NCBI RefSeq assembly: GCF_022406875.1
Contig: NZ_CP023018.1
Location: 841,575 to 905,574, forward strand
Direction of reading: 5' to 3'
Source of the DNA: Ectothiorhodosinus mongolicus
GTDB lineage: Bacteria; Pseudomonadota; Gammaproteobacteria; Ectothiorhodospirales; Ectothiorhodospiraceae
DNA length: 64,000 bases
Shown here: piece after piece, positions 11,147 through 21,777 of the stretch
How positions within the stretch are numbered: position 1 is the stretch's first letter
Layout: the number at the start of each line of letters is the position of its first letter
Notes under the pieces: model-generated
The model's input: only the letters and a program-made list of their open reading frames with translations
The model's database searches: none
What the model was told of the DNA's origin: nothing
Program-made: the position numbers and the translations under genes

Positions 11147-12223
11147 ATGCCACTGGTTGCCCACAGCCCTCTGCCCACCTTCAACCGCCTCAAACAAGAG
11201 GGCCAGACGGTCCTGAGCGATCGCTTCGCGCTGCAACAGGACATTCGCGCGATGCATATTGGCTTGCTCAATATGATGCCGGATAAGGCCCTGGCGGCTA
11301 CCGAACGCCAATTCTTCAGACTGATTGGTGAAAGCAACCAGATCGCCCAGTTTTATGTGCATCCATTCACCCTCGATGCGCTCCCGCGGGGCGCTGAGGC
11401 TCAAGCCTATATCGAGAAATACTATGAACCTTGGGCAGCCATTCAGGATCAAGGTTTAGATGCCTTGATTATCACCGGTGCCAATGTGACTCAGCCGGAT
11501 TTATCGCTGGAGGCGTTCTGGCAGCCATTGATTGAGGTGATTGATTGGGCCTATGACAATGTCACCTCAAGCTTATGTTCCTGTCTGGCCACCCATGCCG
11601 TCATGCAATTTCGCTACGGCCAAACGCGACGCGCGCTGGGCCATAAGTGCTGGGGCGTGTTTCCACACTATGTGGTGGATCGCACCCATCCGCTGGTTAA
11701 TGGTGTGAACACCCGCTTTGATGTGCCGCACTCACGTTTCAACGATATATCTCGCGATCAATTCGATGCCGCAGGCGTCAAAGTCTTGGTAGAAAGTGAG
11801 GAAGCCGGCGTGCACCTAGCGGTCAGTGAAGATCAGTTTCGTCTCGTGTTTTTTCAGGGGCATCCGGAATACGACATCATCAGTCTGCTGAAAGAGTACA
11901 AACGAGAAGTGGCGCGCTTTGCTGCGGGGGAGCGTGAAGATTATCCGTCCATGGTGGCGCATTATTTCAGCCAGCGCAGCCAAGCGATACTGGAAGAATA
12001 CCGCCTGGCTTTGATCGATGCCCGCGAAACTGGGCGTAGTTCACCCGCCTTTCCCGAGGAATTGATTAGTGCTGCTTTGGACAACACTTGGCATGATACC
12101 GCCGAGGCGGTGATCAACAACTGGATCGGCCACGTCTATCAGTTAACCCATGTGGATCGTAAAAAGCCTTTCCGCGAAGGTCTGGACCCGAACAATCCCC
12201 TGGGTCGCCTCAACCTCGATTAA
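11147..12223 (+). CDS. Homoserine O-acyltransferase, MetA family (divergent)
   Basis: Glutamine-amidotransferase-fold enzyme that activates homoserine as an O-acyl ester for methionine synthesis. The 358-residue protein has the nucleophilic cysteine in SSLCSCLATHA (Cys146), the His/Glu pair in GHPEYD (His239, Glu241) and the FDVPHSRFND substrate loop. The usual CWGAQA around the cysteine is replaced by CLATHA. The position that distinguishes succinyl from acetyl donors (Gly or Glu after GAP-x in characterised MetA) appears to be Thr here (GANVT), so the donor cannot be predicted. The C-terminus overlaps the convergent CBS gene by 14 bases. Confidence 0.88.
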   Translation: MPLVAHSPLPTFNRLKQEGQTVLSDRFALQQDIRAMHIGLLNMMPDKALAATERQFFRLIGESNQIAQFYVHPFTLDALPRGAEAQAYIEKYYEPWAAIQDQGLDALIITGANVTQPDLSLEAFWQPLIEVIDWAYDNVTSSLCSCLATHAVMQFRYGQTRRALGHKCWGVFPHYVVDRTHPLVNGVNTRFDVPHSRFNDISRDQFDAAGVKVLVESEEAGVHLAVSEDQFRLVFFQGHPEYDIISLLKEYKREVARFAAGEREDYPSMVAHYFSQRSQAILEEYRLALIDARETGRSSPAFPEELISAALDNTWHDTAEAVINNWIGHVYQLTHVDRKKPFREGLDPNNPLGRLNLD

Positions 12224-12800
12224 TCAGCTGCTCGATCTCAGCGAAACTTTGCACTGGACCCTCAGGGCTAATTTCAACGCCCAACTGGCGCGCAATTTGC
12301 GTCAGCGAGAACATGCCACGCACTATCTCCGCCTCACCTTCATACTCGACCACGAGCGCATGCTGGCGCTGCGCGGCACTCAACGTTTCCACAACATCAC
12401 CGACGCGCGCCGTTAACACATCAGCGTAGTTAATCACGGTCATCTCCGCTTGCCGCGACATCACATGGGATACGGTTAAATCATTGTGGGCGATGCGTTC
12501 CTCGGAGACGATCTTCACCGGCTTCTCACCCATGATGTCGCGCGCCGTTACCACCCCCATAACTCGATCGTCCTGGGCGACCACCAAAAGACGAACACCG
12601 GCATGAATCATTTTCTGCAAAGCGGCATCCATGGCCATATCCGGAGTAGCGGTTTTGACCTCGACCCGACGAAAGTCGGTCATCACGTCTTCGGCCGCGT
12701 CCTCCATCGATACCATCAATGGTAGACCCTGTCGGAAGCGGTGCAGGCTAACCTGTGCTGACAACGGATGGGAACGAATCACATCGTAACGCGTGCTCAT
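12210..12800 (-). CDS. Protein with tandem CBS domains
   Basis: Stand-alone cytosolic protein of 196 residues with two CBS motifs, a pair that normally binds adenine nucleotides and senses energy state. The first (about residues 35-95) includes MIHAGVRLLVVAQDDRVMGVVTARDIM. The second (about 107-172) includes VGDVVETLSAAQRQHALVVEY and ends REGMFSLTQIA-like (VRGMFSLTQIARQLG). No catalytic domain is attached and no partner is encoded alongside, so its target is unknown. Its 3' end overlaps the metA-like gene in antisense. Confidence 0.85.
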   Translation of the reverse strand: MSTRYDVIRSHPLSAQVSLHRFRQGLPLMVSMEDAAEDVMTDFRRVEVKTATPDMAMDAALQKMIHAGVRLLVVAQDDRVMGVVTARDIMGEKPVKIVSEERIAHNDLTVSHVMSRQAEMTVINYADVLTARVGDVVETLSAAQRQHALVVEYEGEAEIVRGMFSLTQIARQLGVEISPEGPVQSFAEIEQLINRG

Positions 12801-12932
12801 AGTCTCTCCTTTGTTGGCGGCTCTTTTTGATGTTTTCTAGGCCGTTGCGCTCAGTCTAGCACCCTGAAGGCCCTTGCCAATATGCGCGCTGCACAAAGAT
12901 CCAAAAAAGGGTTTGACGTACAATCGGCGGCC

Positions 12933-14120
12933 ATGGCTGCGACCCACACAGATGTCATCATTATCGGCGCCGGCGCGGCGGGCTTGATGTGTGCTGCCGA
13001 AGCAGGCGCTGGCGGGGCCCGTGTTCTGGTTTTGGATCACGCCAACAAAGTGGGAAAAAAAATCCTCATGTCGGGTGGAGGTCGATGTAACTTCACGCAT
13101 CTGCATTCCGGCCCCGAAAATTTCATTGGCCATAATCCGCATTTTTGCAAATCCGCTCTCAGCCGCTACACACCCTATGACTTTTTGGATCTGGTTGAGC
13201 GCCACGGCATCGCCTATGAAGAAAAAACGCCCGGCCAGCTGTTTTGTCAAAACAGCGCCAAAGACATTGTGCAGATGCTGCTGGCTGAATGTCGCTCGGG
13301 CGGCGCACAAATTCGCCTACGCACTGAGATCGAGGCTATCGACTGGCAAAAGCCTTTTCACCTAAAGACCAGCTTGGGCAAACTCTCTTGTGATACTTTG
13401 GTGATTGCTACAGGTGGCTATTCCGTACCCAGCATGGGGGCCTCGGGTTTTGGTTACGAACTGGCTCGCAGGCTGGGCATCAACGTTCACACGACTCGCC
13501 CAGGGCTGGTGCCCTTCACGCTGCCGCCCAAGTTACTTGCTTCTTTGGCGACACTCTCGGGGATTTCTCTGGCCGCCTCGGTGCGTACCGCTGATGCTTT
13601 TTTTCAAGAGAATATTTTATTCACGCATCGCGGACTCAGCGGCCCTGGCGTGTTGCAAGCCTCATCCTACTGGCACGAGGACGAGGCTGTTGCCATTGAT
13701 TTATGGCCGCAGGCGGATCTGCTAACGCAGCTAGCAACGCAGCGTGAGCAACGACCGCGCATGAGCCTGAAAAATTTCCTCGCCACACTCTGGCCACGGC
13801 GACTCGCAGAGCATTGGTGTACTCATTATGTACACGACAAGCCTTTAAATCAGCTTACTGTGGAAGATCTCAAACAGCTACAAAACCACTGCCAACCTTG
13901 GACCATCAAGCCAGCAGGAACCGAGGGCTATCGCACAGCCGAGGTCACCGTAGGCGGTGTCGATACCGATGCATTCTCCTCAAAGACTTTAGCCTGCAAA
14001 CAGCTTCCCGGGCTTTACTTCATCGGTGAGGTGCTGGACGTGACTGGCCATTTAGGCGGCCATAATTTTCAATGGGCCTGGGCTTCGGCGGTCGCTGCCG
14101 GACAGGCAATCACAGCCTAA
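12933..14120 (+). CDS. FAD-dependent oxidoreductase of the YhiN/HI0933 family
   Basis: Flavoprotein family found across bacteria with mostly unknown substrates. The N-terminus has the dinucleotide fold [18 protein letters not shown], followed by the family hallmark [11 protein letters not shown] and, near the C-terminus, [24 protein letters not shown], the second FAD contact. From ATG 12933 it has 395 residues. A longer start at 12882 is open, but TACAAT just upstream of 12933 looks like a -10 element, so the short form is favoured. The stop is interleaved with that of convergent trpC. Confidence 0.88.
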   Translation: MAATHTDVIIIGAGAAGLMCAAEAGAGGARVLVLDHANKVGKKILMSGGGRCNFTHLHSGPENFIGHNPHFCKSALSRYTPYDFLDLVERHGIAYEEKTPGQLFCQNSAKDIVQMLLAECRSGGAQIRLRTEIEAIDWQKPFHLKTSLGKLSCDTLVIATGGYSVPSMGASGFGYELARRLGINVHTTRPGLVPFTLPPKLLASLATLSGISLAASVRTADAFFQENILFTHRGLSGPGVLQASSYWHEDEAVAIDLWPQADLLTQLATQREQRPRMSLKNFLATLWPRRLAEHWCTHYVHDKPLNQLTVEDLKQLQNHCQPWTIKPAGTEGYRTAEVTVGGVDTDAFSSKTLACKQLPGLYFIGEVLDVTGHLGGHNFQWAWASAVAAGQAITA

Positions 14121-14932
14121 GCGTGCTGCGCTGAGGTGCCAAACAAGTCCTGAAGTTTTTCCCCCGGATCGGCTGCGCGCATAAAAGCCTCGCCCACCAG
14201 AAAGGCATTGACACCCGATGCCCGCATCGACGCCACATCTTCAGGCATATGAATTCCACTCTCGGTCACCACTAAGCGGTCAGCAGGAATCATCGGCAAC
14301 AAATCTAAGGTGGTTTGTAGACGCGTTTCAAAACTACGCAGATTGCGGTTATTAATGCCAATCAGCACCGCATCCAAAGCCAGCGCTCGTTCCAACTCTT
14401 GCGCATCGTGGACTTCAATCAGGGCATTCATGCCCAGCTCATGGGTGACCGCCAATAAATCCTTCAGGTTCGCATCTTCCAGCGCAGCGACGATCAACAA
14501 AATACAATCCGCCCCGATCACCCGGGATTCGTAGATTTGATAGGGGTCAATCATGAAATCCTTGCGCAGTACCGGCAGCTGACAGGCACCTCTAGCCTCT
14601 TGAAGATGAGCATCACTGCCTTGGAAAAAATCCATATCGGTCAACACCGAAAGACAGCAGGCGCCGGCCCCCTCATAACTGCGGGCAATGGCTGCCGGGT
14701 CAAAATCAGCACGGATAACGCCCTGACTGGGGCTGGCTTTTTTAACTTCAGCGATCACCGCGGGCTGATCATGATGCAAGCGTTCACGCATCGCCTTGAG
14801 AAACGCTCTGGGTTTGGGACAGGCCTCTGCTGCTTCGCGCAGAGCTGGCAGACTGCTGTGGGCCTTACGTTCCCTGACTTCCTCAGCTTTGCGCTCAAGA
14901 ATCCGTTTTAAAATATCCGGAGTTCCCTGCAT
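14117..14932 (-). CDS. trpC: Indole-3-glycerol phosphate synthase
   Basis: TIM-barrel enzyme that closes the indole ring from carboxyphenylaminodeoxyribulose phosphate in tryptophan synthesis. Visible motifs are [17 protein letters not shown] (catalytic Glu-Lys), [15 protein letters not shown] and [11 protein letters not shown]. It is monofunctional (271 residues), not fused to TrpF. The ATG at 14932 is preferred over an adjacent TTG at 14935. It is the last gene of the rpe-gph-trpEGDC run, 13 bases after trpD. trpF, trpB and trpA are not in the window. Confidence 0.97.
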   Translation of the reverse strand: MQGTPDILKRILERKAEEVRERKAHSSLPALREAAEACPKPRAFLKAMRERLHHDQPAVIAEVKKASPSQGVIRADFDPAAIARSYEGAGACCLSVLTDMDFFQGSDAHLQEARGACQLPVLRKDFMIDPYQIYESRVIGADCILLIVAALEDANLKDLLAVTHELGMNALIEVHDAQELERALALDAVLIGINNRNLRSFETRLQTTLDLLPMIPADRLVVTESGIHMPEDVASMRASGVNAFLVGEAFMRAADPGEKLQDLFGTSAQHA

Positions 14933-14945
14933 CAACCACCCACCC

Positions 14946-15968
14946 TTATTCGGCCAAAGACCGAGTCAACTGAACCAACGCATCAAGACGCTCACGAGCC
15001 GCCGCAGAATCGATGGCTTTAGCAGCAGCCTGCACTCCTTGGGCCAAACTATCTGTCACACCGGACACATAAATCGCGGCGCCGGCATTGAGCAACACAA
15101 TATCCCGAGCGGGCCCCTCTTGACCGTCTAAGACCGCATGGATCATCGCCAAGCTCTCTTGGGCATCGGCCACACGCAAGCTGTCCAGTGAAGCGCGCTG
15201 CAAACCAAAATCCTCAGGCGCGATCAACTGACTCGCCACCTGACCATCACGCAGCTCAGCCATGCGCGTCGGAGCACCAATGCTGATCTCATCCAAGCCA
15301 TCTTCAGCATGAACCACTAAGACATGGCGACTGCCTAATTGACCCAACACCTTAGCCAAGGGCTCTAGCCAGTGATTGCTGAATACGCCCAGTACTTGAT
15401 TGGGGGCGCCTGCAGGATTGGTCAGCGGTCCCAGCACATTAAATATCGTGCGTAAGCCCAATTCACGACGCGGGCCGATGGCGTGTTTCATGGCGCCATG
15501 ATACTGAGGCGCGAATAAAAACCCGACACCCAATGTATTGATACAGTGCGCCACCTGATCCGCCGACAAATTGAGATTCACACCAGCAGCTTCCAGCACA
15601 TCCGCGCTGCCGGACTTACTGGAGACAGAACGGTTGCCGTGTTTGGCAACGCGCGCTCCCGCAGCAGCACCCACAAACGCGCAGGCGGTGGAGATATTGA
15701 AGGTTCCGGCAGCATCTCCCCCGGTGCCACAGGTATCCACCAAATGCGTTGGCTCAACATCTACCCGCGTCGCTAACTCTCGCATGACACCGGCCGCCGC
15801 AGCGACTTCGTCCACAGTCTCACCTTTCATGCGCAGCGCCACTAAGAAACCGCCAATCTGGGCTGGCGTGGCCTCACCAGTCATGATCTGGCGCATCACT
15901 GCAGCCATCTCATCACGGCTTAAGTCCTCATGACCTGTGACTTTGGCCAGCGCCTGCTGCACATTCAT
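14946..15968 (-). CDS. trpD: Anthranilate phosphoribosyltransferase
   Basis: Transfers phosphoribose from PRPP to anthranilate, the second dedicated step to tryptophan. The 340-residue protein shows the PRPP/anthranilate signature [35 protein letters not shown] and [22 protein letters not shown]. It overlaps trpG by 4 bases (ATGA), indicating translational coupling within the trp operon. It is a stand-alone TrpD rather than the TrpGD fusion of enterobacteria. Confidence 0.97.
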   Translation of the reverse strand: MNVQQALAKVTGHEDLSRDEMAAVMRQIMTGEATPAQIGGFLVALRMKGETVDEVAAAAGVMRELATRVDVEPTHLVDTCGTGGDAAGTFNISTACAFVGAAAGARVAKHGNRSVSSKSGSADVLEAAGVNLNLSADQVAHCINTLGVGFLFAPQYHGAMKHAIGPRRELGLRTIFNVLGPLTNPAGAPNQVLGVFSNHWLEPLAKVLGQLGSRHVLVVHAEDGLDEISIGAPTRMAELRDGQVASQLIAPEDFGLQRASLDSLRVADAQESLAMIHAVLDGQEGPARDIVLLNAGAAIYVSGVTDSLAQGVQAAAKAIDSAAARERLDALVQLTRSLAE

Positions 15969-16606
15969 AAACCACTACCTCCCAATGGCTGAGCACCACC
16001 AGCCCCCAAGGCCCCCGTTCGCTGCAAAGGAGTGCGCAAGAAGTTTTGCAGCAAGTCGTGGCCCTGATGCGTGAGAATCGACTCGGGATGAAATTGCACG
16101 CCCTCGACCGCTAGCTCGCGATGCCTCACGCCCATAATCTCGTCTAAAGTACCGTCTTCATTCTGCGTCCAAGCGGTCATTTCCAAACACTTGGGTAGGC
16201 GCGTCTTGTCGATCACGAGAGAGTGGTAACGGGTGGCTTCCAAGGGATTATCCAAGCCGCTGAAGACGCCCTGATCACGGTGGTAAACCAAGGAGGTTTT
16301 ACCGTGCATGATGCTGCCGGCATGAATAATATGGCCGTCGAACACCTGGCCAATGGCTTGATGACCCAGACACACCCCCAGTATCGGCACGCGCCCCGCG
16401 AAACGCCGAATCACCTCCATGGAAATGCCCGCCTGATCGGGGGTACACGGCCCGGGGGAGATCACAATCCGTTCTGGAGCAATGGCCTCGATCTCATCTA
16501 GGGTGATGGCATCATTGCGACGCACATGCACGGCCGCCCCCAGCTCACCCAGATACTGCACCAGGTTGTAGGTGAACGAGTCATAATTGTCGATCATCAG
16601 CAGCAT
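15965..16606 (-). CDS. trpG: Anthranilate synthase component II (glutamine amidotransferase)
   Basis: Class I glutamine amidotransferase that supplies ammonia to TrpE. The triad is visible as Cys in [11 protein letters not shown] and His-Glu in [10 protein letters not shown]. The 213-residue length includes a Gly/Ala-rich tail after FLRTPLQRT that many homologues lack. In many bacteria this subunit also serves aminodeoxychorismate synthase (PabA). No second copy is seen here, but the rest of the genome is unknown. It starts 5 bases after the trpE stop. Confidence 0.96.
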   Translation of the reverse strand: MLLMIDNYDSFTYNLVQYLGELGAAVHVRRNDAITLDEIEAIAPERIVISPGPCTPDQAGISMEVIRRFAGRVPILGVCLGHQAIGQVFDGHIIHAGSIMHGKTSLVYHRDQGVFSGLDNPLEATRYHSLVIDKTRLPKCLEMTAWTQNEDGTLDEIMGVRHRELAVEGVQFHPESILTHQGHDLLQNFLRTPLQRTGALGAGGAQPLGGSGL

Positions 16607-16611
16607 GGCAT

Positions 16612-18108
16612 CTAAGTCTCGCTGGATTCACTGCGCTCTTGCAGCCTTAAACCGGCCTCAGCCATTGAGACCGCGCGAAAAATCGCCCGACCTTTATTCA
16701 TGGTTTCGGCCCATTCGTTTTCAGGCGTGGAGTCATGAACAATGCCGGCACCCGCCTGAATGTGCAGGACCTGATCTTTAATAACCGCGGTGCGAATGGC
16801 AATCGCCGTATCCATATTGCCTTGCCAGGAGAGATACCCCACAGCGCCAGAATAAATCCCACGCTTCACGGGTTCTAATTCATTAATAATTTCCATGGCG
16901 CGAATTTTGGGCGCACCGCTAACGGTTCCCGCCGGAAATGTCGCGCGCAGCACATCCATGGCCTTGAGTCCACGGCGCAGGCGTCCCACCACATTGGAGA
17001 CGATATGCATGACGTGGGAATAACGCTCCACCATCATTTGATCAGTCAAGCGCACGCTGCCGATCTCTGCCACCCGACCCACGTCATTACGACCCAAATC
17101 GATCAGCATGAGATGTTCTGCCAGCTCCTTGGGGTCAGCCAGAAGTTCTCTCTCCAGAGCCTCATCGCGCTCAACAGAGCGCCCGCGGGGGCGGGTGCCG
17201 GCTATTGGCCTGACCGTCACTTCATCGTCTTCCAGGCGCACTAAAATCTCTGGGGAGGCGCCGACCACCTGATGATCGCCCAAGTCCAAATAAAACATGT
17301 ACGGTGAAGGGTTCATGCCACGCAACGCCCGATAAAGGTCCAAAGGACGTGCCTGAAACGGAATTGATAGCCGCTGCGACAGCACCACCTGCATGACATC
17401 GCCTTCGACGATGTATTCTTTGCAGCGCTGCACCGCCTGTTTAAACCCTTCCTCGGTAAAACCCGAGACAAAATCCGACTCTGATATCGAAAGCTGGCTG
17501 GCGAGGGGTTCTGGCCAGTGTGATGCGTGAGCCAACTCTTGCTCAATAGCATCAAGCCGTGCTTCGGCCTGCTCGCGCCCCCCGGGACTGGCATGCACAA
17601 CGATATACAAGCGACCCGCTAAATTATCGTAGGCAATGACCTCATCAGAGACCATTAACAGAATATCGGGTACCTGTAGGGGGTCTGATTTCTCGGCATC
17701 GGCCAGTCGAGGCTCGATGTAGGCAATGGTTTCATAACCAAAATAGCCCACTAGACCACCGGTAAAGCGCGGTAAGTTGGGTAGGTCTGGCACGCGAAAG
17801 CGGGCCTGATAGGACTCAATCCACTCCAGGGGGTCATCTAACTCGACCGCTTCAATGACCTCGCCATCCTCCCGAACTTCAACCAAGCGACCTTGCACCC
17901 GCACTACCGTGCGTGCCGGCAGGCCAATGAAGGAATAGCGCCCCCATTTCTCGCCACCTTGCACTGACTCGAACAAGTAGGAATAAGGCTTAGCCGCCAG
18001 CTTCATGAAGACACTCAGTGGCGTGTCCAAGTCGGCCAACACCTCACGCACCAGAGGGATACGGTTGTATCCCTTTGCCACCAACGAATCAAAAATATCT
18101 GGCGTCAT
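16612..18108 (-). CDS. trpE: Anthranilate synthase component I
   Basis: Chorismate-utilising enzyme that makes anthranilate with ammonia from TrpG. The 498 residues carry the C-terminal chorismate-binding domain with [48 protein letters not shown] and [18 protein letters not shown]. The feedback-site motif LLESVQ-type (here [16 protein letters not shown]) is present near the N-terminus, suggesting tryptophan inhibition. The start [10 protein letters not shown] at 18108 is 4 bases after the gph stop; an upstream 13-codon extension overlaps gph and is rejected. No leader peptide or attenuator separates it from gph. Confidence 0.96.
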   Translation of the reverse strand: MTPDIFDSLVAKGYNRIPLVREVLADLDTPLSVFMKLAAKPYSYLFESVQGGEKWGRYSFIGLPARTVVRVQGRLVEVREDGEVIEAVELDDPLEWIESYQARFRVPDLPNLPRFTGGLVGYFGYETIAYIEPRLADAEKSDPLQVPDILLMVSDEVIAYDNLAGRLYIVVHASPGGREQAEARLDAIEQELAHASHWPEPLASQLSISESDFVSGFTEEGFKQAVQRCKEYIVEGDVMQVVLSQRLSIPFQARPLDLYRALRGMNPSPYMFYLDLGDHQVVGASPEILVRLEDDEVTVRPIAGTRPRGRSVERDEALERELLADPKELAEHLMLIDLGRNDVGRVAEIGSVRLTDQMMVERYSHVMHIVSNVVGRLRRGLKAMDVLRATFPAGTVSGAPKIRAMEIINELEPVKRGIYSGAVGYLSWQGNMDTAIAIRTAVIKDQVLHIQAGAGIVHDSTPENEWAETMNKGRAIFRAVSMAEAGLRLQERSESSET

Positions 18109-18112
18109 GAAC

Positions 18113-18796
18113 TCATGCCGCCTTAGACAGCAGAGGCGGCAATTCAAGCAAGCTATCGATCACGGCATCAGGCTGTTGCAGACGGATGTCCTCACCGTGG
18201 TTGTATCCATAACTGACACAAACTATGGCAAAGCCCGCAGCACGCGCCGCTTTCACATCGCTGCGCGAATCGCCAATCATCAGCGAGAGGCCAGGGCTGG
18301 CCTGCAGTTGCTCGGCAGCATGCAGCAAAGGGGCTGGGTCGGGTTTTTTTACGGGCAAAGTATCGCCCGCCACCACCAGTTCGAAGTAGCCATCCAGACC
18401 CAAAGCAGACAGCAAAGGCAGCGTAAAACGCCCCGCCTTATTGGTCACACAGGCCAAACGCAAACCCATAGCGCGTAGGGCATCCAGACCCTCAAGGACA
18501 CCCGGATACAAGCGACTATTGGCGGCGTTATTGGCGCCATAAACGCGGGTATAAATGTCCAAAGCGCGCACATATAACTCGGCGTCAGGCTCAGCTTCCA
18601 TGTCATCGGTGAGCGCGCGTTTCACCAGCCGTTCAATGCCGTTTCCCACCCAGTTGCGCACTTTGGCCTCGCCGCGCGCCGGCATCTCAAGCTCATCCAT
18701 CATCCGATCAACGGCGTAAGACAAATCCGGGACGCTATCCACCATGGTACCGTCCAGATCAATCAGTACCAACTCGGGTCTACCCAAGGCAATCAT
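18113..18796 (-). CDS. gph: Phosphoglycolate phosphatase
   Basis: HAD-superfamily phosphatase that removes 2-phosphoglycolate, for example from DNA repair. The 227 residues have motif [14 protein letters not shown] with the Asp-x-Asp catalytic pair, motif II in LACVTNKAG and motif III/IV in [14 protein letters not shown] and [16 protein letters not shown]. The gene overlaps rpe by 4 bases and precedes trpE. The rpe-gph-trpE order is standard in pseudomonads and relatives. Confidence 0.94.
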   Translation of the reverse strand: MIALGRPELVLIDLDGTMVDSVPDLSYAVDRMMDELEMPARGEAKVRNWVGNGIERLVKRALTDDMEAEPDAELYVRALDIYTRVYGANNAANSRLYPGVLEGLDALRAMGLRLACVTNKAGRFTLPLLSALGLDGYFELVVAGDTLPVKKPDPAPLLHAAEQLQASPGLSLMIGDSRSDVKAARAAGFAIVCVSYGYNHGEDIRLQQPDAVIDSLLELPPLLSKAA

Positions 18797-19482
18797 GCTT
18801 TGGCTAGCTCCGCGCGCATAGCTGCAATCACACTGTCATAGCGATGGGGATCACTGTCCTGACCAGCGCCAAAAATGGCCGAGCCAGCCACAAAGGTGTC
18901 AGCGCCGGCGGCTTTAATCTCGGCGATATTCTCGACTTTCACGCCACCATCGACTTCTAGGCGGATCTCACGACCTGAGGCATCAATACGCTGGCGTGCT
19001 TCACGCAGCTTGTCCAAGGTGGCGGGAATAAAACTTTGGCCACCAAAGCCAGGGTTTACCGACATCAACAAAATCAAATCGACTTTGTCCATCACATAAT
19101 CCAGATACGACAAAGGCGTGGCAGGGTTGAATACCAGTCCGGATTTGCAGCCCTGATCACGCACTAGCTGCAACGAGCGATCGATATGCTCACTGGCTTC
19201 CGGGTGGAAGGTGATGTAATCGGCACCAGCCTTGGCAAAATCCGGGATGATACGGTCCACTGGCTTAACCATCAGATGGACGTCGATTGTGGCCGTCACA
19301 CCGTGTTTGCGTAATGCCTCGCAGACCAAAGGACCAATGGTGAGGTTAGGCACATAATGGTTGTCCATCACATCAAAGTGCACCACATCGGCCCCAGCCG
19401 CGAGCACGTTATCGACTTCCTCACCCAGACGGGCGAAATCCGCAGACAGAATCGAAGGCGCAATCAGATCCGGCAAAGCCAT
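18793..19482 (-). CDS. rpe: Ribulose-phosphate 3-epimerase
   Basis: TIM-barrel metalloenzyme interconverting ribulose-5-phosphate and xylulose-5-phosphate in the pentose phosphate pathway (or the Calvin cycle, if present). The 229 residues show [44 protein letters not shown] and [12 protein letters not shown], which carry the catalytic aspartates and metal histidines. A good GAGGAG Shine-Dalgarno lies 9 bases upstream. It begins 26 bases after the methyltransferase gene, so the trp run may be transcribed from the pur genes upstream. Confidence 0.96.
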   Translation of the reverse strand: MALPDLIAPSILSADFARLGEEVDNVLAAGADVVHFDVMDNHYVPNLTIGPLVCEALRKHGVTATIDVHLMVKPVDRIIPDFAKAGADYITFHPEASEHIDRSLQLVRDQGCKSGLVFNPATPLSYLDYVMDKVDLILLMSVNPGFGGQSFIPATLDKLREARQRIDASGREIRLEVDGGVKVENIAEIKAAGADTFVAGSAIFGAGQDSDPHRYDSVIAAMRAELAKA

Positions 19483-19508
19483 AGGTTTAGTCTCCTCAAA
19501 ATGAACTA

Positions 19509-20102
19509 TTAAGTATCGCGGGCTTTTTGCGCCATCGCAACGGTGTAGTCCTGACCCTGCTTGACCTTATCGTAATGACCAAAGACTTCTTTGCAGGCCC
19601 GCTCAATAAAACGACGCAAGCCGGTAATGGTCACCACGTAGAGGCGACCACCGGGATGTAAGCGCGCATAAGCATCATGTAGGTAGAGATACAACATCTC
19701 TTTCCCCACCTTGGCGGGTAAGTTAGAGGTGATTAAATGAAAACGACGCTCACCCACGTGGGAAAAACCATTACTCAGAAAACTCTCGGCATTCTCAATG
19801 CCATTGATTCGCGCATTTTTAGCGGCGTAATCCACCGCCACAAAATCCTTATCCACCAAACACACTTGGCCATTTGGAGAAAGCTTGGCTAGGGTCAAGC
19901 CAATGGGCCCATAACCACAGCCAAGGTCAAGACAATCATCGCCATCAGCAACCTTGATATGCCTGAGCAATAGGCGCGTCCCCGCATCAATACCGCGTGG
20001 CGAGAATAGCCCCCAAGTGGTATGAAACTGCAGAGTCTGCTCGCAGAGCGTCTCGGTAAAAACGATGTCCTCACGCAGGCTGGCGATATAGGCAGCATCC
20101 AT
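19509..20102 (-). CDS. Class I SAM-dependent methyltransferase, RsmC-like fold
   Basis: The 197-residue protein has a Rossmann SAM-binding motif [18 protein letters not shown] and, at the motif IV position, [10 protein letters not shown] in place of the NPPF/Y seen in N-methyltransferases. This matches the MTS small-subunit rRNA methyltransferase-like family whose members are mostly uncharacterised. It shares one base with the purK stop (TAATG), so it is translationally coupled to purine genes. The substrate could be an rRNA or tRNA guanine, but that is not shown by the sequence. Confidence 0.82.
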   Translation of the reverse strand: MDAAYIASLREDIVFTETLCEQTLQFHTTWGLFSPRGIDAGTRLLLRHIKVADGDDCLDLGCGYGPIGLTLAKLSPNGQVCLVDKDFVAVDYAAKNARINGIENAESFLSNGFSHVGERRFHLITSNLPAKVGKEMLYLYLHDAYARLHPGGRLYVVTITGLRRFIERACKEVFGHYDKVKQGQDYTVAMAQKARDT

Positions 20103-21241
20103 TAGCTGCCTGCCTGATCCCGTAGCTGCTGATACAGCTGTTCGGCTTGTCGCAGGGCCGTTGTCACATCATCTGCAAGCACTGTGAAATGGCCCATTTT
20201 ACGACCCGGACGGGCCTCTTCTTTGCCGTACAAATGCAACTTCACCTGCGGGTTGGCCAACAAAAGCGACCAATCGGGCATCCCATTGGCCCACAGATCA
20301 CCCAGCAAATTCACCATCACCGCGGGGCGCAACAAATCCGTTGCCCCCAAAGGCAAATCGCAGATAGCCCGCACCTGTTGTTCAAATTGCGAGGTAACAC
20401 AGGCATCTAACGTGAAATGACCGCTGTTGTGAGGGCGAGGTGCCACTTCATTCACCAGTAACTGTCCGTCGCGGGTGACGAAAAACTCGACCGCCAACAA
20501 GCCCACATAGTCTAAATGCGCCGCAATTGCCGCGGCAGCCGCCTCAGCCTGTGCTTTGATATCGGCATCAATATTAGCCGGCACCACGCTCATGTGCAAA
20601 ATTCCATGGCGATGGCGATTTTCCGCAATAGGAAAACAACAGGATTGCCCCGAGGCAGTGCGCGCCAGAATCACCGAGATCTCGCAGTCCAGATCGACCC
20701 GCTGTTCCAGCACACAGGGAACCTTGCCCAGGTACTCAAAAGCCTCTTGCGCCGTTTCTTGCGTTGTCACTGTGACTTGGCCTTTGCCGTCATAGCCCAG
20801 AGCTGCCCGCTTGAGGATGGCTGGCAACTGAATACTGGAGAGTGCACTGGACAAGTCCTCCAAGCCTTGAATCTCAGCATAGGGCACGGTCTCAAGCCCG
20901 GCAGCCTTGAGCATTTGTTTCTCACGAATGCGATTCTGTGTTTGCTCTAGGGCATCTGCACCCGGGCGAACCGGCCTGTGCTTGGCCAGGCGCCGCAGAG
21001 ACTCGGCAGGGATGTTCTCAAATTCCGTACTCAGCACAGCACAACCCGAAGCCATTTGCTCTAAGGCCCAAGCATCGGTGTAGGCGGCATGAAGATGCTC
21101 ATCAGCCATGCGGCCTGCTGGACTTCCAGTGTCGGGATCGAGCACCACAACACGGTAACCCAGGGAACGTGCAGCCACGGTAAAAAAGCGACCCAACTGG
21201 CCACCACCCAGCATCCCCAGGGTCTTGCCTGGCAAGATCAT
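20102..21241 (-). CDS. purK: 5-(carboxyamino)imidazole ribonucleotide synthase
   Basis: ATP-grasp enzyme that carboxylates AIR to N5-CAIR in purine synthesis, with PurE as the following enzyme. The 379 residues begin with the nucleotide-binding segment [20 protein letters not shown] and include [25 protein letters not shown] and [19 protein letters not shown]. It overlaps purE by 4 bases. Confidence 0.97.
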   Translation of the reverse strand: MILPGKTLGMLGGGQLGRFFTVAARSLGYRVVVLDPDTGSPAGRMADEHLHAAYTDAWALEQMASGCAVLSTEFENIPAESLRRLAKHRPVRPGADALEQTQNRIREKQMLKAAGLETVPYAEIQGLEDLSSALSSIQLPAILKRAALGYDGKGQVTVTTQETAQEAFEYLGKVPCVLEQRVDLDCEISVILARTASGQSCCFPIAENRHRHGILHMSVVPANIDADIKAQAEAAAAAIAAHLDYVGLLAVEFFVTRDGQLLVNEVAPRPHNSGHFTLDACVTSQFEQQVRAICDLPLGATDLLRPAVMVNLLGDLWANGMPDWSLLLANPQVKLHLYGKEEARPGRKMGHFTVLADDVTTALRQAEQLYQQLRDQAGS

Positions 21242-21738
21242 GACTGAGGGGGCAAATCCATGGCCAGCACGGTATCACGCTGGGCATGGCGAAATTCGGT
21301 CAGCCTGGCTGCCAGTTCGGGGTCTTGATGGGCCAGCAGTGAAACCGCAAACAGCCCCGCATTGGCGGCGCCGGCTTCACCAATGGCGAAGGTCGCCACG
21401 GGAATGCCCTTGGGCATTTGCACAATAGACAGCAAGGAATCTTGACCTTTTAAATGTTTGGAGGGTACGGGCACCCCCAATACTGGCAGTGTCGTCTTAG
21501 CCGCCAGCATCCCAGGCAGATGCGCCGCACCGCCAGCGCCGGCGATAATGCATTTCAGGCCTCGGGAAGCCGCTTGTTCGGCGTACTCGAATAACAGGTC
21601 TGGAGTGCGATGGGCAGAAACCACGCGCGCTTCAAAGGGAACGGCAAAGGCTTGTAATTGCTCGGCGGCGTGCTGCATGACTGGCCAATCACTTTGGCTA
21701 CCCATCACCACACCAACTAGGGGGGATTCTGCGTTCAT
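21238..21738 (-). CDS. purE: N5-carboxyaminoimidazole ribonucleotide mutase
   Basis: Moves the carboxylate of N5-CAIR to give CAIR in purine synthesis. The 166 residues show the class I PurE motifs [24 protein letters not shown] and [15 protein letters not shown]. It overlaps purK by 4 bases and is the first gene of the long minus-strand run purEK-methyltransferase-rpe-gph-trpEGDC. It begins 39 bases downstream of gpsA. Confidence 0.97.
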   Translation of the reverse strand: MNAESPLVGVVMGSQSDWPVMQHAAEQLQAFAVPFEARVVSAHRTPDLLFEYAEQAASRGLKCIIAGAGGAAHLPGMLAAKTTLPVLGVPVPSKHLKGQDSLLSIVQMPKGIPVATFAIGEAGAANAGLFAVSLLAHQDPELAARLTEFRHAQRDTVLAMDLPPQS

Positions 21739-21777
21739 CGGCGAAGCTTAATGAAAGCCCGGCATGGGGACAAGGTT

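Noticed and set aside
10766-11452. 228-codon minus-strand open frame opposite the P-loop ATPase and MetA-like gene
   Set aside because: It is an antisense shadow of two well-supported genes, has no recognisable domain and no ribosome site.
18097-18130. trp leader peptide and attenuator before trpE
   Set aside because: Only 4 bases separate gph from trpE; there is no leader frame or alternative hairpins.
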